From Aphanomyces cochlioides (lineage: Eukaryota; Oomycota; Saprolegniomycetes; Saprolegniales; Verrucalvaceae), in NCBI GenBank assembly GCA_019828595.1, contig JAHQRK010000003.1, positions 1,178,001 to 1,242,000 on the forward strand: 64,000 nucleotides of DNA, given 5' to 3'. Shown in pieces: positions 24,975 to 37,226 of this stretch. Position numbers and translations under genes: made by a program. A model generated the notes under the pieces. That model was not told where the DNA came from, did not search any database, and saw only the letters and a list, made by a program, of their open reading frames with translations. Position 1 is the stretch's first letter. Each line of letters starts with the position of its first letter.

Positions 24975-25363
24975 TCCACTCGAATATGGACAATCAACTG
25001 ATAAAGGTTTATTCATTTATACAGAATCTGGATGTTTCTTCTGTATCCGGAAAAAGTCCATTTTCAAATTGACAAAAAAAGCGCGCAAACGCGAAGAAAG
25101 GTCCATGAAGTCCCCATCCTCGAGGAACGACATAAGTTATTCTTCCTTCGCGCCTTGAAAGGCTTGGATTAGATGAGGCTATCTATTGCCTCATTCCTAT
25201 ATGCCTTGGAGAAGATTTACCGAGCTGAAGATGGGAATTTGCAATGAAGATTGAACTCGGCATGATTATTTCTCCACTGTGTTGGTGAACATTCGAGTTG
25301 TAAAGCATGCCTAATCAGCAAGTTGTCTGCTTTTAGAAGCAAATTACTCTACAACCAAATCCT
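24975..25363. other. Intergenic remainder between the pirin copies
   Basis: About 390 bp downstream of pirin copy 2 with no recognised gene. A 64-codon frame (24964-25158) is Lys/Ser-rich without domain or splice context and was not called. Confidence 0.35.
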
Positions 25364-26314
25364 TCACGAGACTCGTATCGGTAGCATGGCTCTGTCCTTG
25401 GGAAACGTTGACAAATCTTTGTAATTCCAAGGAACACGCTTTGGCGGGAACAAACCACGTTGCATTTCGTTGAACGTGTCTCGGATCTGTTGTCGCGTGT
25501 TCATTACAATAGGTCCATGCCACGCTATCGGCTCACGTAGCTTGATTCCAGCGAAAAGCATGGCTGACATCTTGGTGGCCCCCGTGGAGATGTCAAAGCT
25601 TCGTTTCACATCGGATGTGGCGTCGAATAATGCCACTTGTTGGGAACGCACGTCTCTCCCTGCCAATTTGCCACTGCCTTCGTAGACGTACACCATGCAC
25701 GTATCATAGCCATCGGGAATGGCATAGGAAAGATTGCTTCCGGCTTCGAGTTCAAAGTCAACCATTTGGACTGGTTGTACGGTCTTGAAGGGACCAACGC
25801 GGCCATCTAAGAATGGCCCAGCAAGCAAGCGCGCTTGAACTCCTGGGGCCAGTTCAACTTGAGGGATGGATGAAGCTGGTTCAGTGCCGTAGCGAGGGTC
25901 GTCCATCTTCTTCGAAGCAGGAACGTTGATCCAAATTTGAAACCCCACTTCAAGTCCCTCTGCTGTTCCACCACCTTCGGCATGTTCAACACCGCTACCA
26001 CAACTCATCCATTGCATGCCAGGAGCAGTGAAGGATTCGCGATTTCCCAATGAATCACCATGTCGACCAGCACCAGCCTTCACGTACGTAAGGATGTCCA
26101 TTCCGCGATGGGGGTGCCAATTGACGGGGAAATAGTCTGGATCGGATGCTACTCCAACAGCTTCTATGGATAGGTAGTCGCACATGAAGAAGGGGTCGCT
26201 CTCTTCTGACGGAATACCGGCAGGAAATGCTTGATTAACTGTGCGATCATCTCCAAACGGATGAACTTTACCCGAATTGGCGATGCGGATCAGCGGCATG
26301 GGAACGTGCGTCAT
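25364..26314 (-). CDS. Pirin family protein, copy 2
   Basis: Intronless 316-residue pirin, highly similar to copy 1 over its whole length (identical blocks include HGDSLGNRESFTAPGMQWMS and FPPKRVP). Metal-binding residues are intact: HPHRGMDILTY and SGVEHAEG. It differs in the C-terminus (KDRAMLPIRVS) and at scattered surface positions, so the copies have diverged since a tandem duplication. Both retain full reading frames, which argues that both are used. Confidence 0.92.
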   Translation of the reverse strand: MTHVPMPLIRIANSGKVHPFGDDRTVNQAFPAGIPSEESDPFFMCDYLSIEAVGVASDPDYFPVNWHPHRGMDILTYVKAGAGRHGDSLGNRESFTAPGMQWMSCGSGVEHAEGGGTAEGLEVGFQIWINVPASKKMDDPRYGTEPASSIPQVELAPGVQARLLAGPFLDGRVGPFKTVQPVQMVDFELEAGSNLSYAIPDGYDTCMVYVYEGSGKLAGRDVRSQQVALFDATSDVKRSFDISTGATKMSAMLFAGIKLREPIAWHGPIVMNTRQQIRDTFNEMQRGLFPPKRVPWNYKDLSTFPKDRAMLPIRVS

Positions 26315-26921
26315 GGTGGAGGAGAAGGATCCGACTTAACCAACGAAATTTGGAAAATGAAGCCAGAGGCGCGCGCTTCGGGGGATCTGGATCGGACTTC
26401 CATGCAGATTTGGTGCGTCTGACCATAGTAATCAAAGCTTTCTGTGCATTTCTTAATTGCACGAATCCTGGTGTGCAGATTGGGTGCGACTTTGATTACT
26501 ATGCTCACGACAGTAATCAAGGTTGAAGTACAAGAACCGCTCCATAGAATGCATGGATCGTTCTGGAATATCTTCGAGAGAGAGAGAGATATACCGTCGC
26601 TGATCTCAGTGTACTTGCTTCGCCTGTCGATTACGGACGCTCGGTGGATGTCAACTTGTTCACGCGTCTGCGTTTTCTCAAGCTACAGCTCAAGTCGTCG
26701 ACAGATCAAAAGGCAGTCATTCTGACGTTTGCTTGGTAATGTGGAAGAATGATGCATGGACATTTGTGCTCTGGAACGTGTTCGCACTGGTATTGTGAGC
26801 CCCATTCTCCAAGAGCACACCACCTGACTGTGCTAAACAACGAGGATAGTCGCATGTCATCGTCCTCGTTGCCTGCCATTTTGCTAGACGAACGCCATGT
26901 GATGCATTCTTCAGTTTCACA
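26315..26921. repeat. Intergenic region with a 14-bp perfect inverted repeat
   Basis: Divergent spacer between pirin copy 2 and the EF-hand chimera. CATAGTAATCAAAG (26424-26437) is mirrored exactly by CTTTGATTACTATG (26490-26503). Each arm is preceded by a near-copy of TGCAGATTTGGTGCG (from 26403 and 26474), so direct and inverted repeats are combined. A short GA run lies near 26578. No gene was recognised. Confidence 0.6.
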
Positions 26922-29900
26922 ATGTTTGAAACCGCCACAAGAAAGGCACGTTGCTGTGCAAAACACTCTATGGAGTCCACTGACACATTGGACGACTCCG
27001 CCGACTTCCAGCGGGCTCCAGTAGCTCCTCCAAAGGCACCACCACAAGGCTTTGATGAAGATGGTAATCGCATTATACCTCCGCAACAAGCAGCTGAATT
27101 TACAACAAATGAAGCAGAAGAAGTAAGTCGATTGTATCATGATAGGTGACACAATGTTGCTCTAGCTCATTTCTTTGTTTGAAAGTGCTGACGAAGATAA
27201 AAGTGGCACCATTGATGAGCGCGAGTTCCGAAACCTTCTTACTCGACTTGATATCCACATCTCGGATGAAGAAGCAGATAAATTGGTCATTGAAGTGGAC
27301 ACGAACAATAATGGACTCATAGAATGGGACGAATTTGTCATGGTAAAGACTATATTGCCTGGTCGATTCAATTGTGGTCAATAGATGATTGTTAAAGCCA
27401 AGAGGGGAGATGTCCGCTTTAACAAGCTTCACGCGGCAACGGAAATGCTCAAAACAACACCTGTCGCCATGTTTGAAGCGGAAGCAGGTAGATGGTGTCG
27501 GCAGAATTGCATAACACCAAAGGTGTAGAAAAATTTGGCTTGACTGTTGAATTTCGACTGTTGGAAGAGCGCAAAGCAACGAGTTACAATCCAAAAACAT
27601 TCGTGATGGGAGTGAGCATCTCAATGACGTCTGCGGCTGGCGTGAAAGAAACTCAAACGTTTGAAGCAATTGGGTTTTCTTCACGCGAAGCGAAATTCAA
27701 AGTGGCCGAGATAGCGTTGGTGAAAATGAAGAAACTCAGGCCAGGTTTCGAATTTCCAACAGGAGTGATACCTCCTCAATGGGACGACTGGGCTTTCAAT
27801 AATCTCAACAAGGGCGTCGCGGCTGTCAAGGCACTCCCGAGGTGGAAGTTTTGTCCACTAATGCTTGCGTAGGTGCTGAAAATGCTCGTCGAGAAAGGAT
27901 TTACTCCTGCTGTGAACTCGGCATTCATGAAGCGCTTTTCCATCCACATCTCGTTTTTACAAGTCAAGAAAGAGCATCCTGGTGAACTTGTCTTTTCAAA
28001 TTCGTGTGCACTGACAACACCTTGGTGCCGCTGGATTGATGAGCAATTGGCACGTGGCATGGACGGCCCATTAATTCTTCAAGCACTACAACATGGCGGC
28101 TACGATCCGACGAAAGACCCTCACTTTGTCCAACGTTTGCAAAAACCCATGACTTCTGAATTGCAATATGACTTTTGGCAATGTCTGCATATGGGCAAGC
28201 TGCATGATATAAAACTTTTTGTGTCGGGTGGTCAGAATGTCAACGAAGAAAGATTGGATCGTCATGCTAAGACTGTATATACACCGATACAGCTAGCATC
28301 CAAACACGGCTTTCTGTCCATCGTGGAGTATTTAATTCAAAACGTGAGTTAGGTATATGAGGTACATTAACTCTGCAATAGGGGGCATCAGTTCATGCCA
28401 AAAATGGATTTAGGCGAACAGCCCTCATGTTTGCTGCTAAACATTCTCATCCAGCGGTGCTTTCCGCCTCGTCGGGGACTTCAGCGAGTCTTATCTCTTA
28501 TAGGTTGTCAAGTTGCTTCTTCATAATGGAGCTTCGATAGTAGATCAAGACAACTTAGAAAATAATCCACTGCATATGGCAGCCATGGCAGGATGCTCCA
28601 GAGTAAGACTATCCTTCTCTGTCGCGCTGAGTACCAGTAGTCCTGTGCAGAAATATTGACATTCCAGGAAGAATACTTACGCGCGTGCATCGTCAATACA
28701 AATAGAGATCTGAATTTTTTGGATGAGTCCAAGACTTTTCGGGGCGAAATTCGGAGCTTATTTGATGAAATGATGCAAACCAAGCTCCCGAAAAATGTTC
28801 GTCCAACATTTTCAAAGACATGGTTGAGAGAGGCTGTTGATATAATTTACCAGGTATTTCATGTTTGGTTGGAAAGTCAACTTACGATTCAAAGCAAGTA
28901 TTTCACAACAGCCGGGCTGCTCAATACGTTTTGAGACCTTCTGATGCTGTTCTTACGAGAGTAATGCATCGATTTCGTCTCTTGCAGGAAGATATTTCCG
29001 ACACAGGTGATGACGTTGAAATGCAGCAATTGACAGAAGACAGCAAGCAATGTATTCTCAATGCCAGGCATTTGGAAGTATCCCCGATCTGTCGTTCGAC
29101 CAAATTCAAATCTCAACCTAGATTTATGTTGAACTATGTTTTTTGGAGGCCTACAAAAACGCTCCGAATCGACAAGGCCGAACAGCCCTGCATCTTGCTT
29201 GCGATGAAAATCTTGTGTGCAGCCACGAGGTAAACCTTGTCCTTAAAGGTTTATCATTCAGTGTACCAGAGTGCACTTCGTGTTTTGTTGGATGTTTTTG
29301 GTTGCGATATCCATATTCAAGACAACATGGGAAAATTGCCGATAGATTTACTGCATCACCGTAAACATCGCCCTGGTAGTCCAGTGGAAAATCGAAAGCG
29401 CGAACTTTCAATTCGACGAGCCCGTCATACAAGATGGCAAAATCATTTCTCCAAGAAGAAACTAGAAAAAGACACCGCGCTGAGAAGTGACTTTGAAGAT
29501 AATTTACTGCAATTCTTGCCACGACGAAATGTTGATGCGCAGCAGTAACTTGACTCAAACTTGTGTAGGAGACTGGGGATATTGACTTTGAGCACATTAA
29601 AGAATGCGCCACTGTTGTTTCGACGACTGCTGGCTGGAGAGTAAAGATTTTGATTCATTGCAGCGCCTCAATGTCAAGTAGGAATATAAAGATCCACAGA
29701 GCCATAATATCGTCTACGAGCATATTTCTTCGGGACGAATGCAGCTGAACGTGCCACGAGAAGTTCAACTTGCACACGAACAGCGCAAACTATGGTATTT
29801 CCGCAAAAAATCTGCTCGATTGCTTGAGAAACAAGGTGAACAATATCAACACACGAGACGACTCAATAAAATTCTCTAGGTGCTTGGACCATGCATAAGC

Positions 29901-32776
29901 ATGCTCAAAAGCAAAAGATTTTCTTTTTCAATTCTGAAACAGGACAATATCAATGGACAAAACCATCGCACGTCGATGGATGGTTGAATATTCCCTCCAG
30001 TATCAAGCGAACTATGGATGCTGGCACTGATGTCGGAGATGATGACGATGAAAGCGACCACGACGAAGATGAACGACGAGAAGCTATCAATGAAGTCTCC
30101 CAAAAACTTCTTCGCACATTTGACGAGGTCGGGCAATTTGTCTTGTTTGGTTCATGCTCGTTACAGTGGGAAGAGCACCAAGATGCAGTCACTGGAGGCC
30201 ACGTATATTTCAACACTCAAACACAACAGTTGACGAGGGAAAAACCCCAAGCTGTGTTGAAGGAAGAGCTTAAACGACAGGCGTACATCTTAATGATTAA
30301 ATCCGCCAACTTCATGGACCAGGTAAAACAAAGAAGGATTGAATGAACTCACATCTTGTCAGATTGGAGACTGGGATAAATATTTTGACCCCAACACAGA
30401 GCACTATTTCATCTACAACAGGATAACAGGAGAAGGACGGCATGAAACCGAATATGACGAAGCTATTCTTCGAATGGTACAGTCACTAACATCAGCGCTC
30501 ACATATTTTATCTCCAGGATGCAGCCCAGCGATCCAACCAGAAGTCAGCGAGCCAACTTCCCCGTCGATTGTCACCGGAAGAGCTCTCAAAACAAAATGA
30601 CCATGCGCATTGGCTCCAAGTTCTTCATCGTGCCCGACGAAAGGAAACATTAAAAACATTCTTAAAGAAAAAAGAGATTGACGAAGAGACACGTCGACTC
30701 AACCAACTCAACGAAGCTCTCTTGACGAAGTACGTAATGCAAAGTGCATATTAAACCCCGCTGACCTAGTAAAACATTAGAATTCATTTGGACTTTGCAA
30801 CGTCAACGATGGGATATCGCGATGCTCGAATTGCAACAGAGCAGCGATCGCTGTTCAAGGCGAGGGCGCTTGGATTGTTCATTTCCGAGAAGATTAACTC
30901 CCCGACAACGACTGCTTCAAATGAAGCGATGGAGTTTGCAGAGTGGCTGAGGAATGTGGAAGTGGAAAACGTCGAGGTTGAGGACAAAGAATCAAACTCG
31001 AATCTTAGCTCTCGTCGACGAGTTGCTCGTTTGGTCGAAAATGCAACCTGGCGAATGGACGCAGATTATTGCCTTTGTTTTTGGGGCTGTCGACTCTGGT
31101 GCTCGATCGGTTTGCAAAAGAATGACCATGAACACGATGAGTGCAGACGACGGTGAGCCAAGCAGAGCTGACTAAAACTTAGCAAAATCACTTAGGATTA
31201 TGATATGTCGTCTTGGCTGCCCTATCTTTCACGAGGCGTTCGAGTGGCAGCAGCCCCATGCAGAGAAAATTGAGCTTGACTGGCATGAAGTGTATGAATG
31301 CAAGTCGAGGCTTGTTCAATGTCCCCGAGAGTGCGGGGCATGGATTCAAAATGATCAACTGACTCACCACATGGATTACATGTGCATCAAACGCCCAGTT
31401 CCTGATTTATACTGTCGTGTCGGTTGCGGCAAGGTACAAGAACTCAACATCAACGACAGCACTTTCATAACGTCATTTTAGGTTTTTCATGGAGCTACAA
31501 ATCTCATTTTAGCTTTGGAACAAGAGCGAACATGGCATGAATTAGAAGAGTGCCCAAATCGCATCGTGTCGTGCATGTGGCCAGGATGCCAGGAAGAAAT
31601 GATGGCCAAAGACAGAAAATTGCACCGAAAAAATCATCTATGCGGTATGAATCCTCGAATTCGTCTTTGAGTGTTCTTGCAGCATCTGGCATCGTGACAT
31701 TCAAAACCAATGGCTCGTTCGAATACGTCGTGCCAAAAGACTGCAAGTACATTAAAGTGCAAGCCTGGGGAGCTGGTGGAGGAAGTGGTGTCCTGCACGG
31801 ATATAAATTCGGGCATGGCGGAGGAGGAGCGTTTGCTGAAGCGATTTGTCCTGTACATCCAGGAGAGGTTTTTAATTCGTGGTCTTCGTTGACTTGATGG
31901 TAATCCCTTAGACACTGTACATTGTTGTTGGTGAAGGTGGACAAGGCGGAATTTATGGTGAAATTAACCCGAGCGAAACATCAGATGGCCTGCCCCTCGT
32001 ATCTCAAGTTCGTATTTCTTTGACATCACAGTTTTTCATTGCGGCCTTAGGTTGGCCAAGCTTTCGGTGGACTTCCAGGCGGAGGATCAGGCCACAGCAG
32101 CAATAACGGGTGGGCTTGTGGTGGAGGCGGGGGCTATACAAGTTTGTGCCGAAAGGGCCCGTTTGGTATTGTCACCATTTTAATCGTTGCCGGTGGAGGT
32201 GGCGGTGGATGCCGAGATGGACTTGGTGGCGGTGATGATCAAGACATCGATGCATCCATTAAGCGAGACGTGCGAAATGGGGGAATGGGAACGCCAACCT
32301 CCGGTGGTGTAGCTGGTATAAAAGCTCATCCTGATCTTTTCTAAACGAGGTGTGTAGGCGAAGTGAGCATCCCAAATCCCAACTTTAAAGGGACATCAGG
32401 CCAAATGTATCAAGGTGGCCATGGCGCCGAATTTGGAGGCGGCGGCGGAGGTGGCTATTATGGTGGCGGTGGGGGTGGGTTTTCCCCTGGCATTGTTGGT
32501 GGTGGCGGTGGTGGTTCTAGCTACGTCGACCGCACGCTGTTGGAAAATGTGCATGTGGAGACGGCGTTGAAGCGAATTCCAGGCGGCCGAGAGCGCCATC
32601 CTCCCGCCCAGAAAGACGGCGGAATTTCTGGTGAAGGTGGTCTTGGCTCGCTACGAGATGTGTGCCCTGGAAACAACGGCTGCCTTCGACTTGCATTGCC
32701 GGGTTTCTTCAGCAACATGGACTTTGACATCGAAGAGGATGCCATGCGAGATGAACTGAACAAATCAAACACTTAA
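26922..32776 (+). CDS. Giant EF-hand/ankyrin/WW/TRAF-like zinc finger/Gly-rich chimera
   Basis: A continuous chain of more than 20 exons with no gap or strand change. In order: two EF-hands (27190-27350; DEDKSGTIDERE and DTNNNGLIEWDE, complete calcium loops); a segment resembling a dsRNA-binding fold (27600-27750; FSSREAKFKVAEIALVKMKK), tentative; ankyrin repeats (28280-28610; TPIQLASKHGFLSIVEYLI, RTALMFAAKH, NPLHMAAMAG) and one more near 29180 (RTALHLACDE); a WW domain (29890-29990; FFFNSETGQYQWTKPS) and degenerate WW-like units; Cys/His pairs like TRAF-type zinc fingers (31200-31640); and a Gly-rich C-terminal domain (31700-32560) resembling that of ALK-like receptors. No signal peptide is visible. 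Probably a calcium-responsive scaffold. Exact splice sites near 27780-27870 and 30950-31000 are unresolved, and a split into two genes near 31190 cannot be excluded. ATG 26970 is an alternative start. Confidence 0.65.
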
Positions 32777-32783
32777 TTTAAAT

Positions 32784-35700
32784 TTAGGGTTGCTCATTGA
32801 CTTTCCACCATGGGCGAAATGGTTTTTGGCGATTCATAGCTTGAAGGCTGCAATGGATGCGCGTGCGGGTTCGCAAACTGAGCATCTCGGAGGCAGGACG
32901 GGCTAAAAGCTTGCTAGTCACTGAAGGCGGCACTGGAAAGCCGGCATCTTCGAGGAAAAGCACAAGTGCACCGACACGTTCAACCAGAGTTGGGTCAATG
33001 GCAATGGCGCCAGGACTCAACGCAAACTTGAGGCGAGTGTGCAATTCTTTGACAACTTTACCTTCGAATTTGTGGCGAACAATGTCTTGCACAATCAACT
33101 TGGCCACTCGTGTGTCCTGCAGAGCGTGGCAGCTGTCGACGGCAAGGCAAAACACTTTGCCGTCGGGTTCGATGAAGCGCTGACGCAATTTTTCAAAGAT
33201 CTTGAGCACGTGGACGTATTTGCCGCCGTCCATGCAGAGGAACATGCCAAGGCCATATTGCTGTACGTCAAACATTTGGCTGCTCTCGAGGAAGAGGTCG
33301 CGGATTTCATCGTATTGGCGGGCGTTGCCCATCATGGTCAACATGGAATCGACGACACCAGTCGTGGAATTCATCATCGATCGCTTGTGGTTGAAAGCAT
33401 CCAAGAGCATCGTGCCGACATCGTATGCACCTTCAAGACTCAACTGGTCCAAGAGCGATTCAAACACATACGACTGGACGCGGTAACCATTTTGCAAGAG
33501 AAAGAGCGCAACGTCGGCGGCTTGGGCAGTGGCATCGCGAGACAGCAACCACTTGAGCCCTTTAGTCTGCATCGGCAATGAGAGTTGCGTCGGGCGCGTT
33601 TCTACCAAAGGGCCTTGGGATTTCATGAATGTGGCAACGGGATGGACTTGGCGGCCATGGAAGAGAGTAGTCAAAACGTCGTCAGGCTTGCAATTGAATT
33701 GGACGATAGTCTTTTCGATAGCCGCGACATCCTTTGCCAACAAATGCGACTTGAGGATAGTGTCGACAACACGATGGTGCACTTGACTTGGCGACGTGGC
33801 AAGTTCACCCTGGAGCTCGGAGACTTTGTCCATGCGGCGCTCGCGAGAGTAGGCACGGATCGCAGCGTTGTACGCGTACGAATTTGGCTCGAGCTGGAAG
33901 CTTTGCATGAGTTCAAATACGCTCAGCACCATCTTGTCGTTGCGACTTTGAGCATAATGCGACACGAGGCTGCAAAGCGTGTCGTTCATCACGCTTGGGT
34001 CGATCGGAGACGCACTCATGTAGTCTTCAAATGTATCCAAGAGTTGGGCGACACGCTTGTCATTGTTAACTTCAGCGTGAGTACGGAGCGCCGCAAGGTA
34101 AGCGTAGCCGTTCGCCCGCAGACCAATCGAGTCCATGCTTTCAAAGAGGCGAAGGACCATTTCATCCTGGCCATGCTGGGCAAATGCCGAAATGATGACC
34201 GAGAAGACATCCGAGACGTCCGATGTGTCGACGATATCAGCGTGGTGCTTTTGGAGCATGTTCAACATTTCATCGGCCGCCGTATGTGCCGCCTTTTCAA
34301 AGCCAGAGGACAAACTCGAGAGCACGATGCACTTGTAGGCGTCAATTGGAAGTGGCAATTGGTTCTTCACCTTCAAGGCATACCACAATCGAGCCTAGAG
34401 ATGCAAGAGTTGGCATGATATAGTTTCAAGCCTGACGCACCACAAGGTTGTGTCGCTCGGCGCGGAAAAGCACTTTCATGGCATTGCAGACGGCGTACAC
34501 GTGCTCTTCGTTGATCGTGGCAAACGACACAGTTTCCAACGCCAAGTTGTACGCAATCTTCCACTGCGGATCGCCGTCCTTGTTGTCCGCCAGTTTCTGC
34601 AGCACAAGCGGCTTGGATCGAATATGCGGCTGGATATTCCAAGCCAACGAGGCATCAACGACTTTACGAGCCATGCTCCAATGGTCGACTTCGAGCAATT
34701 TTGACAAGACATCGCCGATTACGCCTTGGGGTTTCTACAACACACGCAAGTCATGAGCTGTCGTCGACCAATTCGTTTACCGCAAACGCCTTTGGTTCCA
34801 TGTAGTGCAGCAAATCTTCAATGTCACTCCATCGCTCATACTTGACAAACGAATCGGACGCAGCGCGCACGGCGGCATCGTTCAAGGGAATGCCCTGGTC
34901 TGCCATCTTCTTCAAGAAGACGACAATGTGGTCCGAGTAATTTTCGTCCGCTTTGGCAAATCCTGAAATCGCGCCAGAGTACATGAGCGCTTCGCTCTCG
35001 GGCAAATGCAGCTTGGAATGTTCCAGGAGTTTCTCGAGCTCGACAATGTCGCCGTTGCTGGCAAATGCACCAGCAGCGCTGGCGTAGGCTGGTGCTTGCA
35101 AATCATTGACGTGTTTGACCATCATATCCCAGTAATGCGAAATCGTGCGGCGCGTCGTGTCTGGGTCTTGACATTCTCCAGAGCGAGCAAGCGCGTTGAA
35201 CACCGCGATGTAGTTGGTTGCTTCAGTTGGAGGGCCATACATGTGCACGTACTCGTCCATCAAGCGCAATGCGCCTTCCATATTGCCTTGGCGGCCATAG
35301 CCACGGATGGCAAAGCTGTACGCCACGTTTGGAAGTGTCTTGTATTTTTCTTGCATGTCTGCAAATGCTTCGAGGAGCAGATCGAGCTCGCCCGTGACGA
35401 TACAATCGTGCATGATGCCTAGACAAATCTTTCAAACTTTGCATTCGACTGCTGTGATACCCATATATGTCGAGATATTGGCAGGAGGATTCAGCTCCCG
35501 GATGCGATGCCACATGGCGTAGGCTGCAGGAAGATTGTTGGTGCGAATGTACGCGAGGATCATCTTGGCGATGCAGTAAGGGCTTGCGTGCAGGCCTTTG
35601 GCCTCCATCGTTGCGAACAACTCACTCGCAAGCCAAAAGCTCTTGCGCTCACAGAGTTTGCCAACTGTTGCGGCGTGGATGCTTTCGCCGAGGACGATTC

Positions 35701-36484
35701 CTTGCTGATCACAGAGAGAAAACACGTGCATAGCTTGCTGGACAGCGCCTACGTCAAGCGTCCCGTCAACTCCTCTGAGAGATGGAATGGATTCCTTACC
35801 AACGGAGATATGAGCTCGGATTAATTGAGTAAAGACTTCGATATTGCCTTGGACGCCGTTCTCCTTCATGAGATAATACGAATGCATCGAGAGATCCGAT
35901 CGCTTGCAAATGCCAAAGCATCGGATCAGAGCTGCATATTCATCAGCAGTCAAGACGGTGGCACTGTCGCGTGTAGTTCGCAAAATGTCGAGGATGGCTT
36001 CAGGATTGGATGCATTCCCAAGTTCGGAGCATTCGGTAATGGCTGAGTGGAAGGCAGCAAGACTTACTGGTTCATTTTCACGCAAACGATCAGTGACGAG
36101 CGAAATGATCTTGGCCGAGTTCTTGTTGACCAAATGCGCTTGGACCACCATGTCAATGGTTGGCGACGTCGGTGTGACCCCATCATATTGCATAGCTTCC
36201 AAGAGCGACTCCATCGCTTCAAACTTTTGATCTCGCCCAAGAGATTCAATGGCAAGCTCATACGCCTCTGCATTCGTCTCGCCAGCTTTGTCGAGCTCAG
36301 CCAAGACATTCAGGGCCGCCTTCCAGTTGCCAGTCGACGCGCACTTTTGAAGCTTTTCGACTGACTGGGAGCTGATCCACCGCTGAGCAATTGGAAAAGA
36401 GTGAGGCATTGGCGCCTTCAAGCGGCCGCCCTGTGCTAAAGATCGCTGGGCCAGCGCACGGAACGTCACGGATCGGCGCCACAT
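32784..36484 (-). CDS. Pentatricopeptide-repeat-like protein, probably mitochondrial
   Basis: Four exons (35461-36484, 34781-35418, 34441-34734, 32784-34394) sum to 1189 codons. The start at 36484 gives MWRRSVTFRALAQRSLAQGG, a classic Arg/Ser mitochondrial presequence; an earlier in-frame start at 36541 would hide it. The body is a long run of helix-pair units of about 35 residues, such as AYNAAIRAYSRERRMDKVSEL, YSFAIRGYGRQGNMEGALRL and VFTQLIRAHISVG, typical of PPR proteins, which bind organellar RNA and control its processing or translation. No C-terminal editing or SMR domain is seen. Its stop lies 7 bp from the stop of the convergent chimera gene. Confidence 0.85.
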
Positions 36485-36918
36485 CACGGACAGAATTTTG
36501 TATTCTGACAAAGGATTGCCATCCAATTGCGCCCAAGCCAATCAAAATGCTCGACCAATGGATTTCCAAATAAATCTTCATCATTTATATTTATTTATTT
36601 ACTTCGAAATTTTGACGAATTTCTAAAAATCAAAAAAGAAATTTGAAATTCCAAGATTCAAATCACTGAGCTCCCTTGCAGTATTCAACATGCATTCCAA
36701 CCCTGTCGATTAAAATGGACTACGAATCATCTTACATGACAGTGTGTTTATGAGGAGATTGATTGTGAGTTCTTATGCTCAGAAGAAGTCAAGAGAGTCA
36801 GTTAAATTTCAACATTTTAAATTAAAGTTTATAACACTATTTACAGTTTTGATATTTTAAAAAGAAATTTTGCTGTTTTTTAGTGGATTTTATTGAACGT
36901 GAGAGCGACCAAGGGAAG
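36485..36918. promoter_or_regulatory. Divergent AT-rich promoter, PPR gene and ELOF1
   Basis: These 434 bp separate two divergent starts and are very AT-rich, with TATTTATTTATTTACTT near 36588 and several A/T runs. No ORF or repeat is recognised. It presumably serves both genes. Confidence 0.4.
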
Positions 36919-37224
36919 ATGGGTCGCCGGAAGACGTCAACCAAGAAGATCGTGACGCGCAAGAAGCAGGTTGTAGCGCGTGTGTTTAAATGCCCGTTTT
37001 GTTCCCATGATGATAGTGTGCAGTGCAAAATGTATGGATGTGCGGTTCAGATCGATTGACTCACAACGACCGTGTGCTGTAGGGACCGTGATCGCAATGT
37101 TGGCCACTTGTCGTGTCGTGTGTGCAGTGAATCGTACCAAACCAACATCAATTATCTGAGCGAGCCTATAGATGTATACACGGACTGGATTGATGAATGT
37201 GAAGCACTCCATGCCCAACAATAA
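36919..37224 (+). CDS. ELOF1: Transcription elongation factor 1 (ELOF1)
   Basis: Small zinc-ribbon protein that rides with RNA polymerase II. Exons 36919-37031 and 37083-37224 give 84 residues, the normal size. It has the basic N-terminus [17 protein letters not shown], four zinc ligands in two pairs (CPFC and CRVC), and the family signature [17 protein letters not shown]. The [13 protein letters not shown] segment is joined across the intron, confirming the splice. Its stop is only 2 bp from the stop of the convergent giant gene. Confidence 0.95.
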
Positions 37225-37226
37225 GA

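Noticed and set aside
33039..34418. Plus-strand frames of 180 and 277 codons opposite the PPR gene
   Set aside because: The minus-strand exons join in phase to 1189 codons with PPR-type repeats; the plus frames show no domain.
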